A stretch of 7,443 nt of DNA from Planctomycetota bacterium (GCA_015661985.1 DQVB01000101.1:1-7443); one strand, 5' to 3'; positions 1-6,879 are shown, counted from the first letter of the stretch. Made by a program: numbers and translations. The notes: generated from the sequence alone by a model not told the origin.

Positions 1-10
1 ACGCAGCGTA

Positions 11-31
11 GGATGGGCATCCTTGCCCGTC
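11..31 (+). repeat. Short dispersed repeat, copy 1 (inverted partner at 130-150)
   Basis: This 21-nt element begins GGATGGGCAT and ends CGTC. It matches the reverse complement of 130-150 at 18 of 21 positions. Within itself it can fold as ATGGGCA-tcct-TGCCCGT (one G-T wobble). A self-complementary unit present in opposite orientation nearby resembles the small dispersed REP-like repeats of some large GC-rich genomes; that assignment is inference from two copies only. Confidence 0.45.
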
Positions 32-129
32 TTTTGCCGAGGGGAGCGGGCGATCGGGCGGCGTTCGGCAAACGTCACATTTTGTGAGGTCTGGCGACGG
101 CCCTCTCTTGTGCGTCGGGCCCCGTCTAC

Positions 130-150
130 GACGAGCAGGAATGCCCATCC
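130..150 (-). repeat. Short dispersed repeat, copy 2 (inverted)
   Basis: Read on the - strand this starts GGATGGGCAT like copy 1 and differs from it at three positions. The + strand can form CAGGA-atgccca-TCCTG (137-153). It bounds, with copy 1, a segment of about 140 bp that has no recognisable gene. Confidence 0.45.
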
Positions 151-708
151 TGCCATCCCGGTTTGCAACGTTGGGGTCGAGTCGAAGAGCCAGGCTGCCG
201 GCAAACTCGCTTAGAGAGCCGGGCTTCGGGGCACGTGGGTCTGTCGTGTCTGGTGTTTACGTCTGAATCGCGAGAGTCTGCGGGGCGATTGTCCGTTGCC
301 GAGATGGCGGCCTGCGACGGTGTTGACTTCTTCGACGGTGGCGATTCGGGGCCCTTTTTCTTTGTTTTGTGGTCGGCCGAGGCGATGTGCCTGGCGCGAT
401 CGAACCAACCCGTCTGGAGATCGCTCGGATCCTGACGGTTTTTCCATTCTTGCTGGACAACAGTCCTCCTCCGCCCGGCCGCTGGTTCGGCCACTGTGCC
501 CCGCGGGGCGTCTTATGCGAGTTTTTCGCACAGCATTTGGGCGGTTTGTATCCCACATTTATTGAGACGTGCCATTGGGCTTCAAGTGGACTGCCCCGGC
601 GATGCCACGCGGGTTCATGGCTGGCCCGTCCGGGCAAGGTGCACGGCCCTAGGCGCAGGGTGGATCGCCACCTGGGGGCAGCGACCCGAGAAGGGCGGAA
701 AGGAGCCA

Positions 709-1107
709 ATGATGACTGCGGATCACGCGGCGGGAGGACTGATCCTGGTGGCCGAAGACGAACATCTGGTCCGCGAGGTAGCTGTGCGCACTCTGCGCCA
801 TGCCGGCTACGACACGTTGGCGGCCGGTGACGGGGAGGAGGCGGTGTGCTTGTTCGAGGAGCACCGGGAGCAAATCGCGCTGGTCTTGTTGGACGTCGTG
901 ATGCCCAGGCGGAGTGGGCGCGAGGCGTATCAGCGGATCCGAGAGATGCGGCCCGACGTGCCCGTGTTGTTTTCCACCGGCTACGACCCGAACGCCGATC
1001 ACGCCCGATTCATCGTCCAGGAGAATCTCCGGCTGCTGGAGAAGCCCTTCGATCCGTGCGACCTGTTGGACGCCGTGCGCGAAGCGCTGGAGGGGGCGGG
1101 AAGCTGA
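709..1107 (+). CDS. Stand-alone receiver-domain response regulator (CheY-like)
   Basis: A 132-residue protein that is a single REC domain with no DNA-binding or enzymatic output domain. Conserved receiver residues are all present: acidic pair E16/D17 in the VAEDE segment, phosphoacceptor D62 in LLDVVMP, switch T90 in FSTGY, and K112 in LLEKPF. The sequence style resembles receivers detached from hybrid kinases more than chemotaxis CheY. Start choice: a Shine-Dalgarno AGGAG (701-705) lies 3 nt before ATG 709 and 6 nt before ATG 712, so the real start may be the second Met; the open frame extends upstream to 496 but that part has no domain character. It precedes the binding-protein gene by 98 bp on the same strand and is probably in the same operon. 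Inferred role: phosphoryl acceptor or shuttle for the kinase at 2231-4741, acting in the cytoplasm. The downstream target is not visible. Confidence 0.9.
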   Translation: MMTADHAAGGLILVAEDEHLVREVAVRTLRHAGYDTLAAGDGEEAVCLFEEHREQIALVLLDVVMPRRSGREAYQRIREMRPDVPVLFSTGYDPNADHARFIVQENLRLLEKPFDPCDLLDAVREALEGAGS

Positions 1108-1193
1108 CCGGGGCCGCACCGATGCAGCGGGCCGGGCCGTTGTGGCATCGACGCGGGGCAAGCCGGGCTTGAGCAATTGGTTTGTGTTCGATC

Positions 1194-1200
1194 GAGGAGG
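1194..1200 (+). promoter_or_regulatory. Shine-Dalgarno site fixing a GTG start
   Basis: GAGGAGG lies 5 nt before GTG 1206. The open frame begins earlier, at TTG 1182, but this strong site falls inside that extension and argues for translation starting at GTG 1206. Confidence 0.75.
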
Positions 1201-1205
1201 TTCGT

Positions 1206-2234
1206 GTGGGCCGTCATGATGCGGGGTTGTTCGGCGGGCCGGGCCAACGGTCACAGCGTATCGGCCGGGCGGTCGTGTTTTGGGGACTCCTCTTGTGCGC
1301 CTCCGCGGGGCTTTTGGGCCTGGCCACGATAGCCATGCTGGGCGGCGCACGTGTTCCGCAGACCCGGCGCGCGAAAGTGGACCTTGGTCATGTGGTGCCT
1401 GAGGACCCGCAAGCGGGCTCGCCACGCGGGCCCAACGCTCAACCGCTGCGTGTAGCCGTGGCCGCCATGCTTTCGCCGAAGGACACGCGCCGCTGGTACC
1501 GAGATCTGCTCCAGCTGGTTGCCGAGCGTGCGGGCCGGCCGCTGGTCCTCGTCCAGCGTGGAAGTTACGGGGAGATTAATGAGCTGTTGCGCCAGGGTCA
1601 AATCGACATGGCCTTCGTGTGCTCGGGACCTTACGTGGCCGGGCACGACGAGTTTGGCTTGGAGCTCCTGGCCGTGCCCATGGTAAACGGCAAGACCGTC
1701 TATCATGCCTATTTCCTCGCTCATCGCAGTAGCCCTATCGAGTGTTTCGGGGACCTGCGGGGCAGGACTTTTGCCTTCACCGACCCGGACTCGAACACGG
1801 GCTACCTCGTGCCCTGCTATGAGCTGGCCCAACGTGGCGAGACGCCCGAATCGTTTTTCGGCGACACGTTTTTCGCCCGCAGCCATGACAACGCCATCAA
1901 GGCGGTGGCCGAGGGCATGGCAGACGGCGCGTCCGTGGCCCAGCTCATCTGGGATTTCCTCCACGCCGTCGACCCGACCCACACGAGCCAAACGAAAATC
2001 CTCTACCGGTCCCCGCCGTACGGCATCCCGCCCGTTGTGGTCCCCCCGGAGTTGAACGGCGATCTGAAGCGTACGTTGCGTGCCATCCTGCTGAGCCTCC
2101 ACCGGGATCCACGGGCCACCAGCCTCCTGGCCCGCCTGCGGATCGAGCGGTTCGTGCTGGGCGAAGACGCCATGTACGAATCGATCCGCAAGATGTGGCA
2201 GTGGCGGGAGGCTGGAGAAAGGGCAAAGTCATGA
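1206..2234 (+). CDS. PhnD-family phosphate/phosphonate-type periplasmic binding protein, probable sensory component
   Basis: A 342-residue protein. Residues 1-21 are basic/polar, about 22-45 are a hydrophobic segment (signal peptide or membrane anchor; no convincing lipobox), then a linker, and about 80-330 a type 2 periplasmic binding fold of the PhnD/SsuA group. Family signs are the RGSYGEINELLRQGQIDMAF stretch, the FVCSGPYVAG loop (Cys139), DLRGRTFAFTDPDSNTGY with the likely anion-binding D193-P-D-S-N-T-G-Y200, and the later SHDNAIKAVAEGMADGA segment, where the family has a conserved second ligand contact. Cys180 and Cys204 are also present. GTG 1206 is chosen because of the GAGGAGG 5 nt upstream. 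The stop overlaps the kinase start (ATGA, 2231-2234). No ABC permease or ATPase adjoins it, so I infer a ligand-presenting role for the kinase, by analogy with AioX of the AioX-AioS-AioR arsenite system; the ligand is unknown. A subunit of a transporter encoded elsewhere remains possible. Confidence 0.88.
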   Translation: MGRHDAGLFGGPGQRSQRIGRAVVFWGLLLCASAGLLGLATIAMLGGARVPQTRRAKVDLGHVVPEDPQAGSPRGPNAQPLRVAVAAMLSPKDTRRWYRDLLQLVAERAGRPLVLVQRGSYGEINELLRQGQIDMAFVCSGPYVAGHDEFGLELLAVPMVNGKTVYHAYFLAHRSSPIECFGDLRGRTFAFTDPDSNTGYLVPCYELAQRGETPESFFGDTFFARSHDNAIKAVAEGMADGASVAQLIWDFLHAVDPTHTSQTKILYRSPPYGIPPVVVPPELNGDLKRTLRAILLSLHRDPRATSLLARLRIERFVLGEDAMYESIRKMWQWREAGERAKS

Positions 2235-4741
2235 GTCTGCGTGCCAAGACGTTCCTCCATTTTCTCGGCCCCTTGGTTTTCCTGACCGTCTCCGTTTGCG
2301 CCGTGTTGGGCCTCTTGACGTGGACCCAGCAGCACGAGGAGGCCAGGCTCCAGGGGAAGACCTACGTGCGGTTGATTCTCCACCACGCCGCCCCGCTGAT
2401 TCTTTGGGACCAGCGCGTGGCGCTACGCGACGTGCTGAGGCGAGCGGTTGAAGCGGATCCTGTGGTGGACTATGCCTTCGTCACCGTCGACGGACGGCCC
2501 TATGTGCATACGTTCCGGCGCGGTGTGCCCTGGGGCCTCTTGGAGTCGACCACTGCCGGCGGCCGTGGGGAGGATGGCGTGTGGGAATGGGAAGATGGGC
2601 AAGGGAACGTCCATTATGACGTGGTGGCCCGAGCCGACGAGGGCGAGTGGGCGGTCCATCTGGGGTTGGCGGCCAGCGCGATCAATCGCCAGGTCTGGTT
2701 CCGCGTGCGAAGGATCATCCTGGCGGGCGTGCTCGCCTTGGCCGTGGGCACGGGCATCGCCTTCTTGGTCTCACGCCGCCTCGCCGCGGAGGTGGAACGG
2801 ATGATGCGTGCTCTGAAAGCCAGCGAGACACGGTACCGGACCCTGTTCGATTCGTCCAAGGACGCCGTGATGACGCTGACTCCCGAGGAAGGCTTCCTCA
2901 GCGGCAATCCCGCCACGCTCGCCTTGTTCGGCTGCCGCAGCGAAGAGGAGTTCTGTGCGTGCAGTCCGGCCGATCTTTCGCCTCCGAACCAGTACGACGG
3001 CGAGTCTTCCGTGACCGAGGCGCAGCGCAAGATGGCCTTGGCCTTGGAGCGAGGCTCTCTGTTCTTTGAATGGAAACACCGCCGCAAGGATGGAACCCAG
3101 TTCGACGCTACGGTGCTTCTGACCCGATTCGAACTGGACGGCAAACCCTACCTGCAAGCTACGGTGCGCGATATCACACAGCAAAAGCGGGTGGAGGAAC
3201 AGCTCCGCAAACTGTCGCTGGCTGTAGAGCAGTGCCCGGTATCGGTCGTGATCACCGATACCGACGGGACCATCGAGTATGTCAACCCCAAGTTCACCGA
3301 AGTGACCGGCTATACGGCAGAAGAAGCGGTGGGCCAGAATCCACGGATCCTCAAATCGGGACGGACCCCCGAGACGTTGTACCAGGAGCTGTGGCAGACC
3401 ATCACGGGGGGCGGCGTGTGGCGAGGCGAGTTCTGCAATCAGAAGAGGAACGGCGAATTATACTGGGAAGCCGTGTCGATCTCGCCCATCTTCGATTCGG
3501 CAGGAAGGATTACCCATTACGTGGCTGTCAAGGAGGACATCACCCAGCGGAAGGCCACCGAAGAGGCGCTACGCAAGAAAGAAGAACAGCTGCGCCAGGC
3601 CCAGAAGATGGAAGCCGTTGGTTCGCTGGCCGGGGGCATTGCCCACGAATTCAACAACCTGCTCCAGGCCATCCGGGGCTACACGCAATTGGCCGCTGCC
3701 GAGTTGGATCCCCAGGGGCAACCCTACCAGGACCTCCAGCAGGCCCTGGGGGCTGCAGACCGGGCGGCCACCCTGACTCGCCAGCTGTTGAATTTCAGTC
3801 GCCGGGACAGCATCCGGCCACGCGAAATATCGCCCAACGACGTGGTGCGTGAGGTGGAGAAGATGATCCGGCCCCTGGTGGGTGAACGGATCGTCCTCAC
3901 CACGCAGCTGGATCCGCACGTCGCGCCCATCCTGGCCGATCCGAACGCGCTCCACCAAGCCCTCATGAACCTCTGTGTCAACGCCCGCGACGCCATGCCC
4001 TCCGGCGGCCAGCTGCTGATGTCCACCAAGGATTTGGCCGTCAGCCACGAGTACGCGAAGCTGCACCCCGATCTGCAACCCGGGCGTTACGTGCAGATCA
4101 CCGTGGCCGATACGGGCTGTGGCATGTCCCCGGAGGTGAAAGCCAAAGCCTTCGATCCGTTTTTCACGACCAAGGAAGTGGGGCAGGGCACCGGCCTGGG
4201 GCTGGCCATGGTCTACGGCGTGATCCGCCGCCACGAGGGATCGATCCATCTGTACAGTGAAGAGGGCCGAGGGACCACGGTGCGCATCTACCTGCCGGTC
4301 ATCGCGCAGGAGAACGAGCCGAAGCATCCCGCACAACCGGCCGGCGGTACGGAAACCGTCCTGGTGGCTGACAACGATCCGGATGTCCGTGATCTGGCCA
4401 CGCGGGTGCTGAGCAAGGCCGGCTATACGACCATCGAGGCCCGGAACGGCGAGGAGGCCATTGGTCTCGTCCGGCAGCAGCCCCAGGTGGCCCTTGCCCT
4501 GGTGGACGTGGCCATGCCGGAGGTGGATGGCCTGGAAGCCTGCCAGCGGATCAAGCAGGTGCGCCCCGACCTGGCGGTGATCGTCATGTCCGGCAACGAA
4601 CTGGACCGGCAACGGCTCGCCCTGGCCGAAGGGGAAGGCGTCGAGCTTCTGGACAAGCCCTTCCCCCCGGAACTGCTCCTGGACAAAGTCCGCCGCGTGT
4701 TGGACCGCTGCCACTCGCTTGTGGCGTCTGCGCCCCCGTAA
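2231..4741 (+). CDS. Membrane hybrid sensor histidine kinase (periplasmic sensor, PAS-PAS-HisKA-HATPase-REC)
   Basis: An 836-residue inner-membrane kinase. TM1 is about residues 8-30, a periplasmic sensor region about 31-160 (Cache/CHASE-like in style, family not identified), and TM2 about 162-180. PAS1 is about 198-318 and PAS2 about 327-440, each ending in a DIT motif (D314, D436). A short coiled coil leads to the H-box GGIAHEFNN with H472. The ATPase domain has an N-box N580-LCVN584-ARDA, a G1 box D627-TGCGM, an F-box F641-DPFFTTK and a G2 box G651-QGTGLGLA. The C-terminal receiver (about 711-830) has phosphoacceptor D759, switch S787 and K809. Oddity: its acidic cluster reads D714-N715-D716, with Asn where the second metal-binding Asp normally stands. 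Start ATG 2231 overlaps the previous stop as ATGA, indicating translational coupling; GGAG sits at 2214-2217. An in-frame upstream start at 2195 would lie inside the neighbour and lacks support. Inferred input: the adjacent PhnD-like protein. Confidence 0.93.
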   Translation: MSLRAKTFLHFLGPLVFLTVSVCAVLGLLTWTQQHEEARLQGKTYVRLILHHAAPLILWDQRVALRDVLRRAVEADPVVDYAFVTVDGRPYVHTFRRGVPWGLLESTTAGGRGEDGVWEWEDGQGNVHYDVVARADEGEWAVHLGLAASAINRQVWFRVRRIILAGVLALAVGTGIAFLVSRRLAAEVERMMRALKASETRYRTLFDSSKDAVMTLTPEEGFLSGNPATLALFGCRSEEEFCACSPADLSPPNQYDGESSVTEAQRKMALALERGSLFFEWKHRRKDGTQFDATVLLTRFELDGKPYLQATVRDITQQKRVEEQLRKLSLAVEQCPVSVVITDTDGTIEYVNPKFTEVTGYTAEEAVGQNPRILKSGRTPETLYQELWQTITGGGVWRGEFCNQKRNGELYWEAVSISPIFDSAGRITHYVAVKEDITQRKATEEALRKKEEQLRQAQKMEAVGSLAGGIAHEFNNLLQAIRGYTQLAAAELDPQGQPYQDLQQALGAADRAATLTRQLLNFSRRDSIRPREISPNDVVREVEKMIRPLVGERIVLTTQLDPHVAPILADPNALHQALMNLCVNARDAMPSGGQLLMSTKDLAVSHEYAKLHPDLQPGRYVQITVADTGCGMSPEVKAKAFDPFFTTKEVGQGTGLGLAMVYGVIRRHEGSIHLYSEEGRGTTVRIYLPVIAQENEPKHPAQPAGGTETVLVADNDPDVRDLATRVLSKAGYTTIEARNGEEAIGLVRQQPQVALALVDVAMPEVDGLEACQRIKQVRPDLAVIVMSGNELDRQRLALAEGEGVELLDKPFPPELLLDKVRRVLDRCHSLVASAPP

Positions 4742-4899
4742 CCTGTCGGCCTGAACCGCTGTGCGTGATTCTGCGACACCGCTAAGGGACAAATCCGACT
4801 CTGCCAAACCCCATTGACGAAAACACTGGCCGCTACCCGGCGATTGCGCCACAGCATCTGGTGATGTCCTGGCACGTTGAGAGTTTGGTGCGTGATGAT

Positions 4900-4914
4900 C
4901 CGCGCGTGGCGCGG
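4900..4914. repeat. Perfect GC hairpin, 6-bp stem
   Basis: CCGCGC-gtg-GCGCGG is a perfect inverted repeat with a 3-nt loop. It lies 10 nt before the larger hairpin at 4925-4952 and about 160 nt after the kinase stop. No T-tract follows. Confidence 0.5.
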
Positions 4915-4924
4915 CAGCGTGACC

Positions 4925-4952
4925 GCGGGACAAACATCTCCGCTTGTCCCGC
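4925..4952. terminator. Strong 9-bp hairpin, possible terminator or element end
   Basis: GCGGGACAA and TTGTCCCGC form a perfect 9-bp stem around a 10-nt loop. It lies about 185 nt downstream of the kinase stop, where the sensory operon transcript could end. The absence of a following T-tract argues against a classical intrinsic terminator, so it may instead be the folded end of a small repeat element. Confidence 0.3.
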
Positions 4953-5112
4953 TTGCCCAGATTCAACCACCCAGACCGCTCCAACGGACGTTCCTCATGT
5001 TCTGGCAAGCGGGGACGCTTACGCTACGGCTCTTTCCCCGGCCCACCCGGCGCCTGGCCGCTTCGAGACAAGGGAAAAAACTCCGGAGATTCCGTGCCGC
5101 CTCTTCTCGCCT

Positions 5113-5147
5113 GTTGGCGATGAACCCAAATGGAGAGCTGTAGAAAA
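5113..5147 (+). repeat. 35-bp direct repeat, copy 1
   Basis: The unit starts GTTGGCGATGAA, continues through CCAAATGGAGAGCTG and ends GTAGAAAA. It matches copy 2 at 34 of 35 positions, and similarity stops sharply at both edges. Length and spacing (41 nt between copies) are in the range of a CRISPR repeat and spacer, but two copies and no cas gene in the window make that only a possibility. Confidence 0.7.
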
Positions 5148-5188
5148 GTGCACCATGGCGTTGCTTACGCACGACTTACCACGCACAA

Positions 5189-5223
5189 GTTGGCGATGAA
5201 TCCAAATGGAGAGCTGTAGAAAA
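5189..5223 (+). repeat. 35-bp direct repeat, copy 2
   Basis: Identical to copy 1 except T for C at the thirteenth position, directly after GTTGGCGATGAA. The 41-nt segment between the copies (5148-5188) is unlike the repeat. Neither 76 bp upstream of copy 1 nor 76 bp downstream of copy 2 do I see a third copy. The change creates a small TCCA-AA-TGGA dyad in the centre of this copy. Confidence 0.7.
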
Positions 5224-5347
5224 ACCCTCCCGGACGACACGCCGAGCAATCTGAACCAAAGCAGCGACCGAAGATCTCCAGTCCGGTCGCCTGCGGCAAT
5301 ATCGGATACCGAGGCGAAGCGGGAGATTCTCGGTCCCAGTAAGTGGA

Positions 5348-5362
5348 CCGGTCAGAGACCGG
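5348..5362. repeat. Perfect hairpin, 6-bp stem
   Basis: CCGGTC-aga-GACCGG is a perfect inverted repeat with a 3-nt loop. No gene end lies immediately before it and no T-run follows directly, so its role is unknown. Confidence 0.45.
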
Positions 5363-5637
5363 CCCACAACAGGGTTCTTCTTCATCCCGGTCCAGCACTA
5401 CGGGACAACTCTCGATGAACTGCTGCCGCACTTTTCCCGCTCGATGATCCGGCGATTTCGACCATTTCGTCGGAATTGCTCATCTGTTTTCGGTGCTCTC
5501 ATGGCCTTGGGTTCCTCGAAGTTCCAATCAGACCCAGTGAATTTGGCGGCAACCAAAACGCAAAGTGTGGTAACACGGCGAGTAAGGTTGCGCTGGAGTG
5601 CTAGTTCGGTCTCGCCGCTTCCCTGCCAGAGCGTTTG

Positions 5638-5760
5638 ATGTCCAAAGGACAGACAAATACCGACACCTGCGGTGGCCTGAAGCCTGTGAGCGGTTACGCT
5701 CGTAGTGCCGCCTTCAGGCGGTTAGGAGGCACGGGGCGGGGCCGCAAACGGGGGCCGGGC
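5638..5760 (+). mobile_element. Probable right-end remnant of an IS200/IS605-type (TnpB) element
   Basis: The + strand frame reads NTDTCGGLKPVSGYARSAAF from about 5656, which resembles the poorly conserved tail that follows the zinc-finger/RuvC part of many TnpB (OrfB) proteins. Overlapping it are nested foldbacks: GAGCG-gtta-CGCTC (5688-5701), CCGCC-ttca-GGCGG (5708-5721), and a competing pairing of GCCTGAAG (5675-5682) with CTTCAGGC (5712-5719). Subterminal hairpins overlapping the tnpB 3' end are how these elements mark their right end and encode the scaffold of their guide (omega/re) RNA. The rest of tnpB is absent: the same frame has a stop at 5602-5604 and nothing TnpB-like precedes. 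The outer boundary is uncertain; further foldbacks continue to about 5800. The assignment rests on pattern recognition, not on a search. Confidence 0.4.
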
Positions 5761-5964
5761 AAGCTTGGGCGAGGTTCCCGGCTTCGCCACCCTGCCAGGG
5801 CGGCGTCGGATCCCGCATTTTCGGGTGGCAAACGGGTCAGAAGTCGCCTTTTTGCCAAGAAGCCGGAAAAGTTCGGACAGCTGCTGTGCCGAAAATGGCA
5901 GCGATTGATTATGCTCTTCGCGCCGCGAACTAGACGATCTCCCGGTTCCGGTGAGGAAACAGCC

Positions 5965-6855
5965 ATGGCGGAAAAGCTGACCGTTTTGATTCCCTGCAAG
6001 AACGAACGGCAACACATCGAAGGCTGCATCGAATCAGTGCGCCCTGTTGCCGACGAGATCCTGGTGGCCGACTCTGGCTCCGTGGACGGCACGCTGGAAG
6101 TCGTCCGGCGGATGGGCGGTTGCCGTATCATCCAACGCGAGTACATCTACTCGGCGGACTTCAAAAACTGGGCCATCCCTCAGGCCAAATACCCATGGGT
6201 GATGGTTGTGGATGCTGACGAAAGGCTTACGGGTCGAGTGATCGCATCGATCCGCCGGGTGCTGGCAGATCCGTCGCCGGAGTTGGACGCTTACTGGGTT
6301 TCCTTCGAATGCTTTTTCCTCGGCCATCGGCTGAGGCATTCCGGATGGAATACGGATGCCATCCGGCTCTTTCGGCGCGATGTGTGCCGCTACGAAGACC
6401 GCCTTGTGCACGCCGAGATCGATGTCGATCGGCAACGTGTGGGCAAGCTGGAAGGGAAGATCCTCCACTACAGCATCTCCAGCTACGAGCAGTTTCTTGA
6501 GAAGTATGGGCGGTACACCACCTGGGGTGCCCGGACCTTGTGGGGAAAGGGCCGGCGGGCCACCTTCACCAGCCTGTGTGTTCGGCCCATGTTACGCTTC
6601 TGCCACCTGTACGTCCTTCGGGGTGGCTTCCTGGACGGCCTGGCCGGTCTGCAGATTTGCATGTTGATGGCCTTTTTCAATACCTTCGTCAAACAGGCGA
6701 AGCTGTGGGAGCTGGGGCAACGAGACCAAGATGGTACCCGCGGAAGAGACGGCCAGAGTCATGACACTGACGCACACGGCGGTACCGCCGACGCGGCTGC
6801 CGGGCAAAGCGACTCGGCCGCAAGCCACCCGAAGGTGCGGCGGCTGGCCGCGTAG
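5965..6855 (+). CDS. Family 2 glycosyltransferase, WaaE/KdtX-like
   Basis: A 296-residue cytoplasmic or membrane-associated GT-A fold enzyme that would transfer a sugar from a nucleotide-sugar onto a cell-surface glycan (lipopolysaccharide core, capsule or similar). The N-terminus has the GT2 pattern LIPCKNE (8-14) and EILVADSGSVDGT (31-43) with D36 and D41; the metal/nucleotide DxD motif is D83-A-D85-E86. The mid-region WNTDAIRLFRRD, the GKILHYS segment and the C-terminal Gly-rich GGFLDGLAGLQ stretch are typical of the WaaE-like subgroup. From about residue 252 the protein becomes a polar, Asp/Gly/Ala-rich tail, probably disordered. ATG 5965 is chosen because GAGGA (5953-5957) lies 7 nt upstream and the domain begins at once; the frame stays open to 5635, but that stretch overlaps mobile-element DNA. 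It has no glycan-biosynthesis neighbours here, and transposon remnants lie on both sides. Donor and acceptor cannot be read from the sequence. Confidence 0.88.
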   Translation: MAEKLTVLIPCKNERQHIEGCIESVRPVADEILVADSGSVDGTLEVVRRMGGCRIIQREYIYSADFKNWAIPQAKYPWVMVVDADERLTGRVIASIRRVLADPSPELDAYWVSFECFFLGHRLRHSGWNTDAIRLFRRDVCRYEDRLVHAEIDVDRQRVGKLEGKILHYSISSYEQFLEKYGRYTTWGARTLWGKGRRATFTSLCVRPMLRFCHLYVLRGGFLDGLAGLQICMLMAFFNTFVKQAKLWELGQRDQDGTRGRDGQSHDTDAHGGTADAAAGQSDSAASHPKVRRLAA

Positions 6856-6863
6856 GCCGCCAT

Positions 6864-6879
6864 GGGGTCCGCTAACCCC
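6864..6879. repeat. Small inverted repeat at the transposase 3' end, candidate IS tip
   Basis: GGGGT-ccgcta-ACCCC lies between the glycosyltransferase stop (6855) and the end of the transposase remnant, whose stop codon (6872-6874 on the - strand) falls in its loop. Its place is right for the terminal inverted repeat of the element; the partner end would be beyond the window. Confidence 0.25.

Larger units (their letters stand above)
1..708. other. Left non-coding region, no supported gene
   Basis: I find no reading frame here with recognisable protein character; open frames on both strands are low-complexity, Arg/Pro/Gly-rich translations of GC-rich DNA. Small structures are visible: an imperfect inverted pair of 21-nt repeats (11-31 and 130-150), a perfect 12-bp palindrome GCCCCGCGGGGC at 498-509, and a small hairpin TGCGA-gtttt-TCGCA at 516-530. 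The promoter of the downstream sensory locus should lie in the last few hundred bases, but I see no convincing -35/-10 pair and no sigma-54 GG/GC signature. Confidence 0.6.
4742..5634. other. Intergenic region with hairpins and a direct repeat pair, no supported gene
   Basis: No open frame on either strand looks like a conserved protein; several short frames simply read through the repeats. Visible structures are hairpins at 4900-4914, 4925-4952, 5007-5020 and 5348-5362 and a 35-bp direct repeat at 5113-5147 and 5189-5223. With the TnpB-like end beyond it, this looks like a graveyard of small mobile or repetitive elements, although an undescribed structured RNA cannot be excluded. Confidence 0.55.

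Noticed and set aside
498..509. GCCCCGCGGGGC palindrome as an operator
   Set aside because: A perfect 12-bp GC palindrome can arise by chance in DNA this GC-rich; there is no second copy and no regulator gene nearby that would use it.
537..566. Possible sigma-70-like promoter (TTGGGC with a T/A-rich block 17 nt on)
   Set aside because: The -10-like hexamer matches the consensus at only about half its positions; too weak to report as a feature.
1182..1205. TTG 1182 as start of the binding-protein gene
   Set aside because: The strong GAGGAGG at 1194-1200 lies inside this extension and is correctly spaced for GTG 1206.
649..1425. 258-codon open frame on the - strand
   Set aside because: Antisense to the response regulator and the start of the binding-protein gene; a shadow of GC-rich coding DNA.
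1251..2102. 283-codon open frame on the - strand
   Set aside because: Antisense to the PhnD-like gene, with no recognisable domain; the + strand frame has clear family motifs.
3569..5008. Long open frame on the - strand (479 codons)
   Set aside because: It lies antisense to the kinase, whose + strand frame carries every expected motif; the antisense translation is a GC-bias shadow rich in His, Gly and Arg with no domain character.
5165..5431. Small - strand open frame of 88 codons (and overlapping + strand frames)
   Set aside because: It reads through a copy of the 35-bp repeat, has no plausible ribosome binding site or family resemblance, and several overlapping frames are equally open.
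5635..5964. N-terminal extension of the glycosyltransferase to position 5635
   Set aside because: The extension is basic and low-complexity, overlaps the TnpB-like end, and a Shine-Dalgarno site lies directly before ATG 5965 where the GT2 domain begins.
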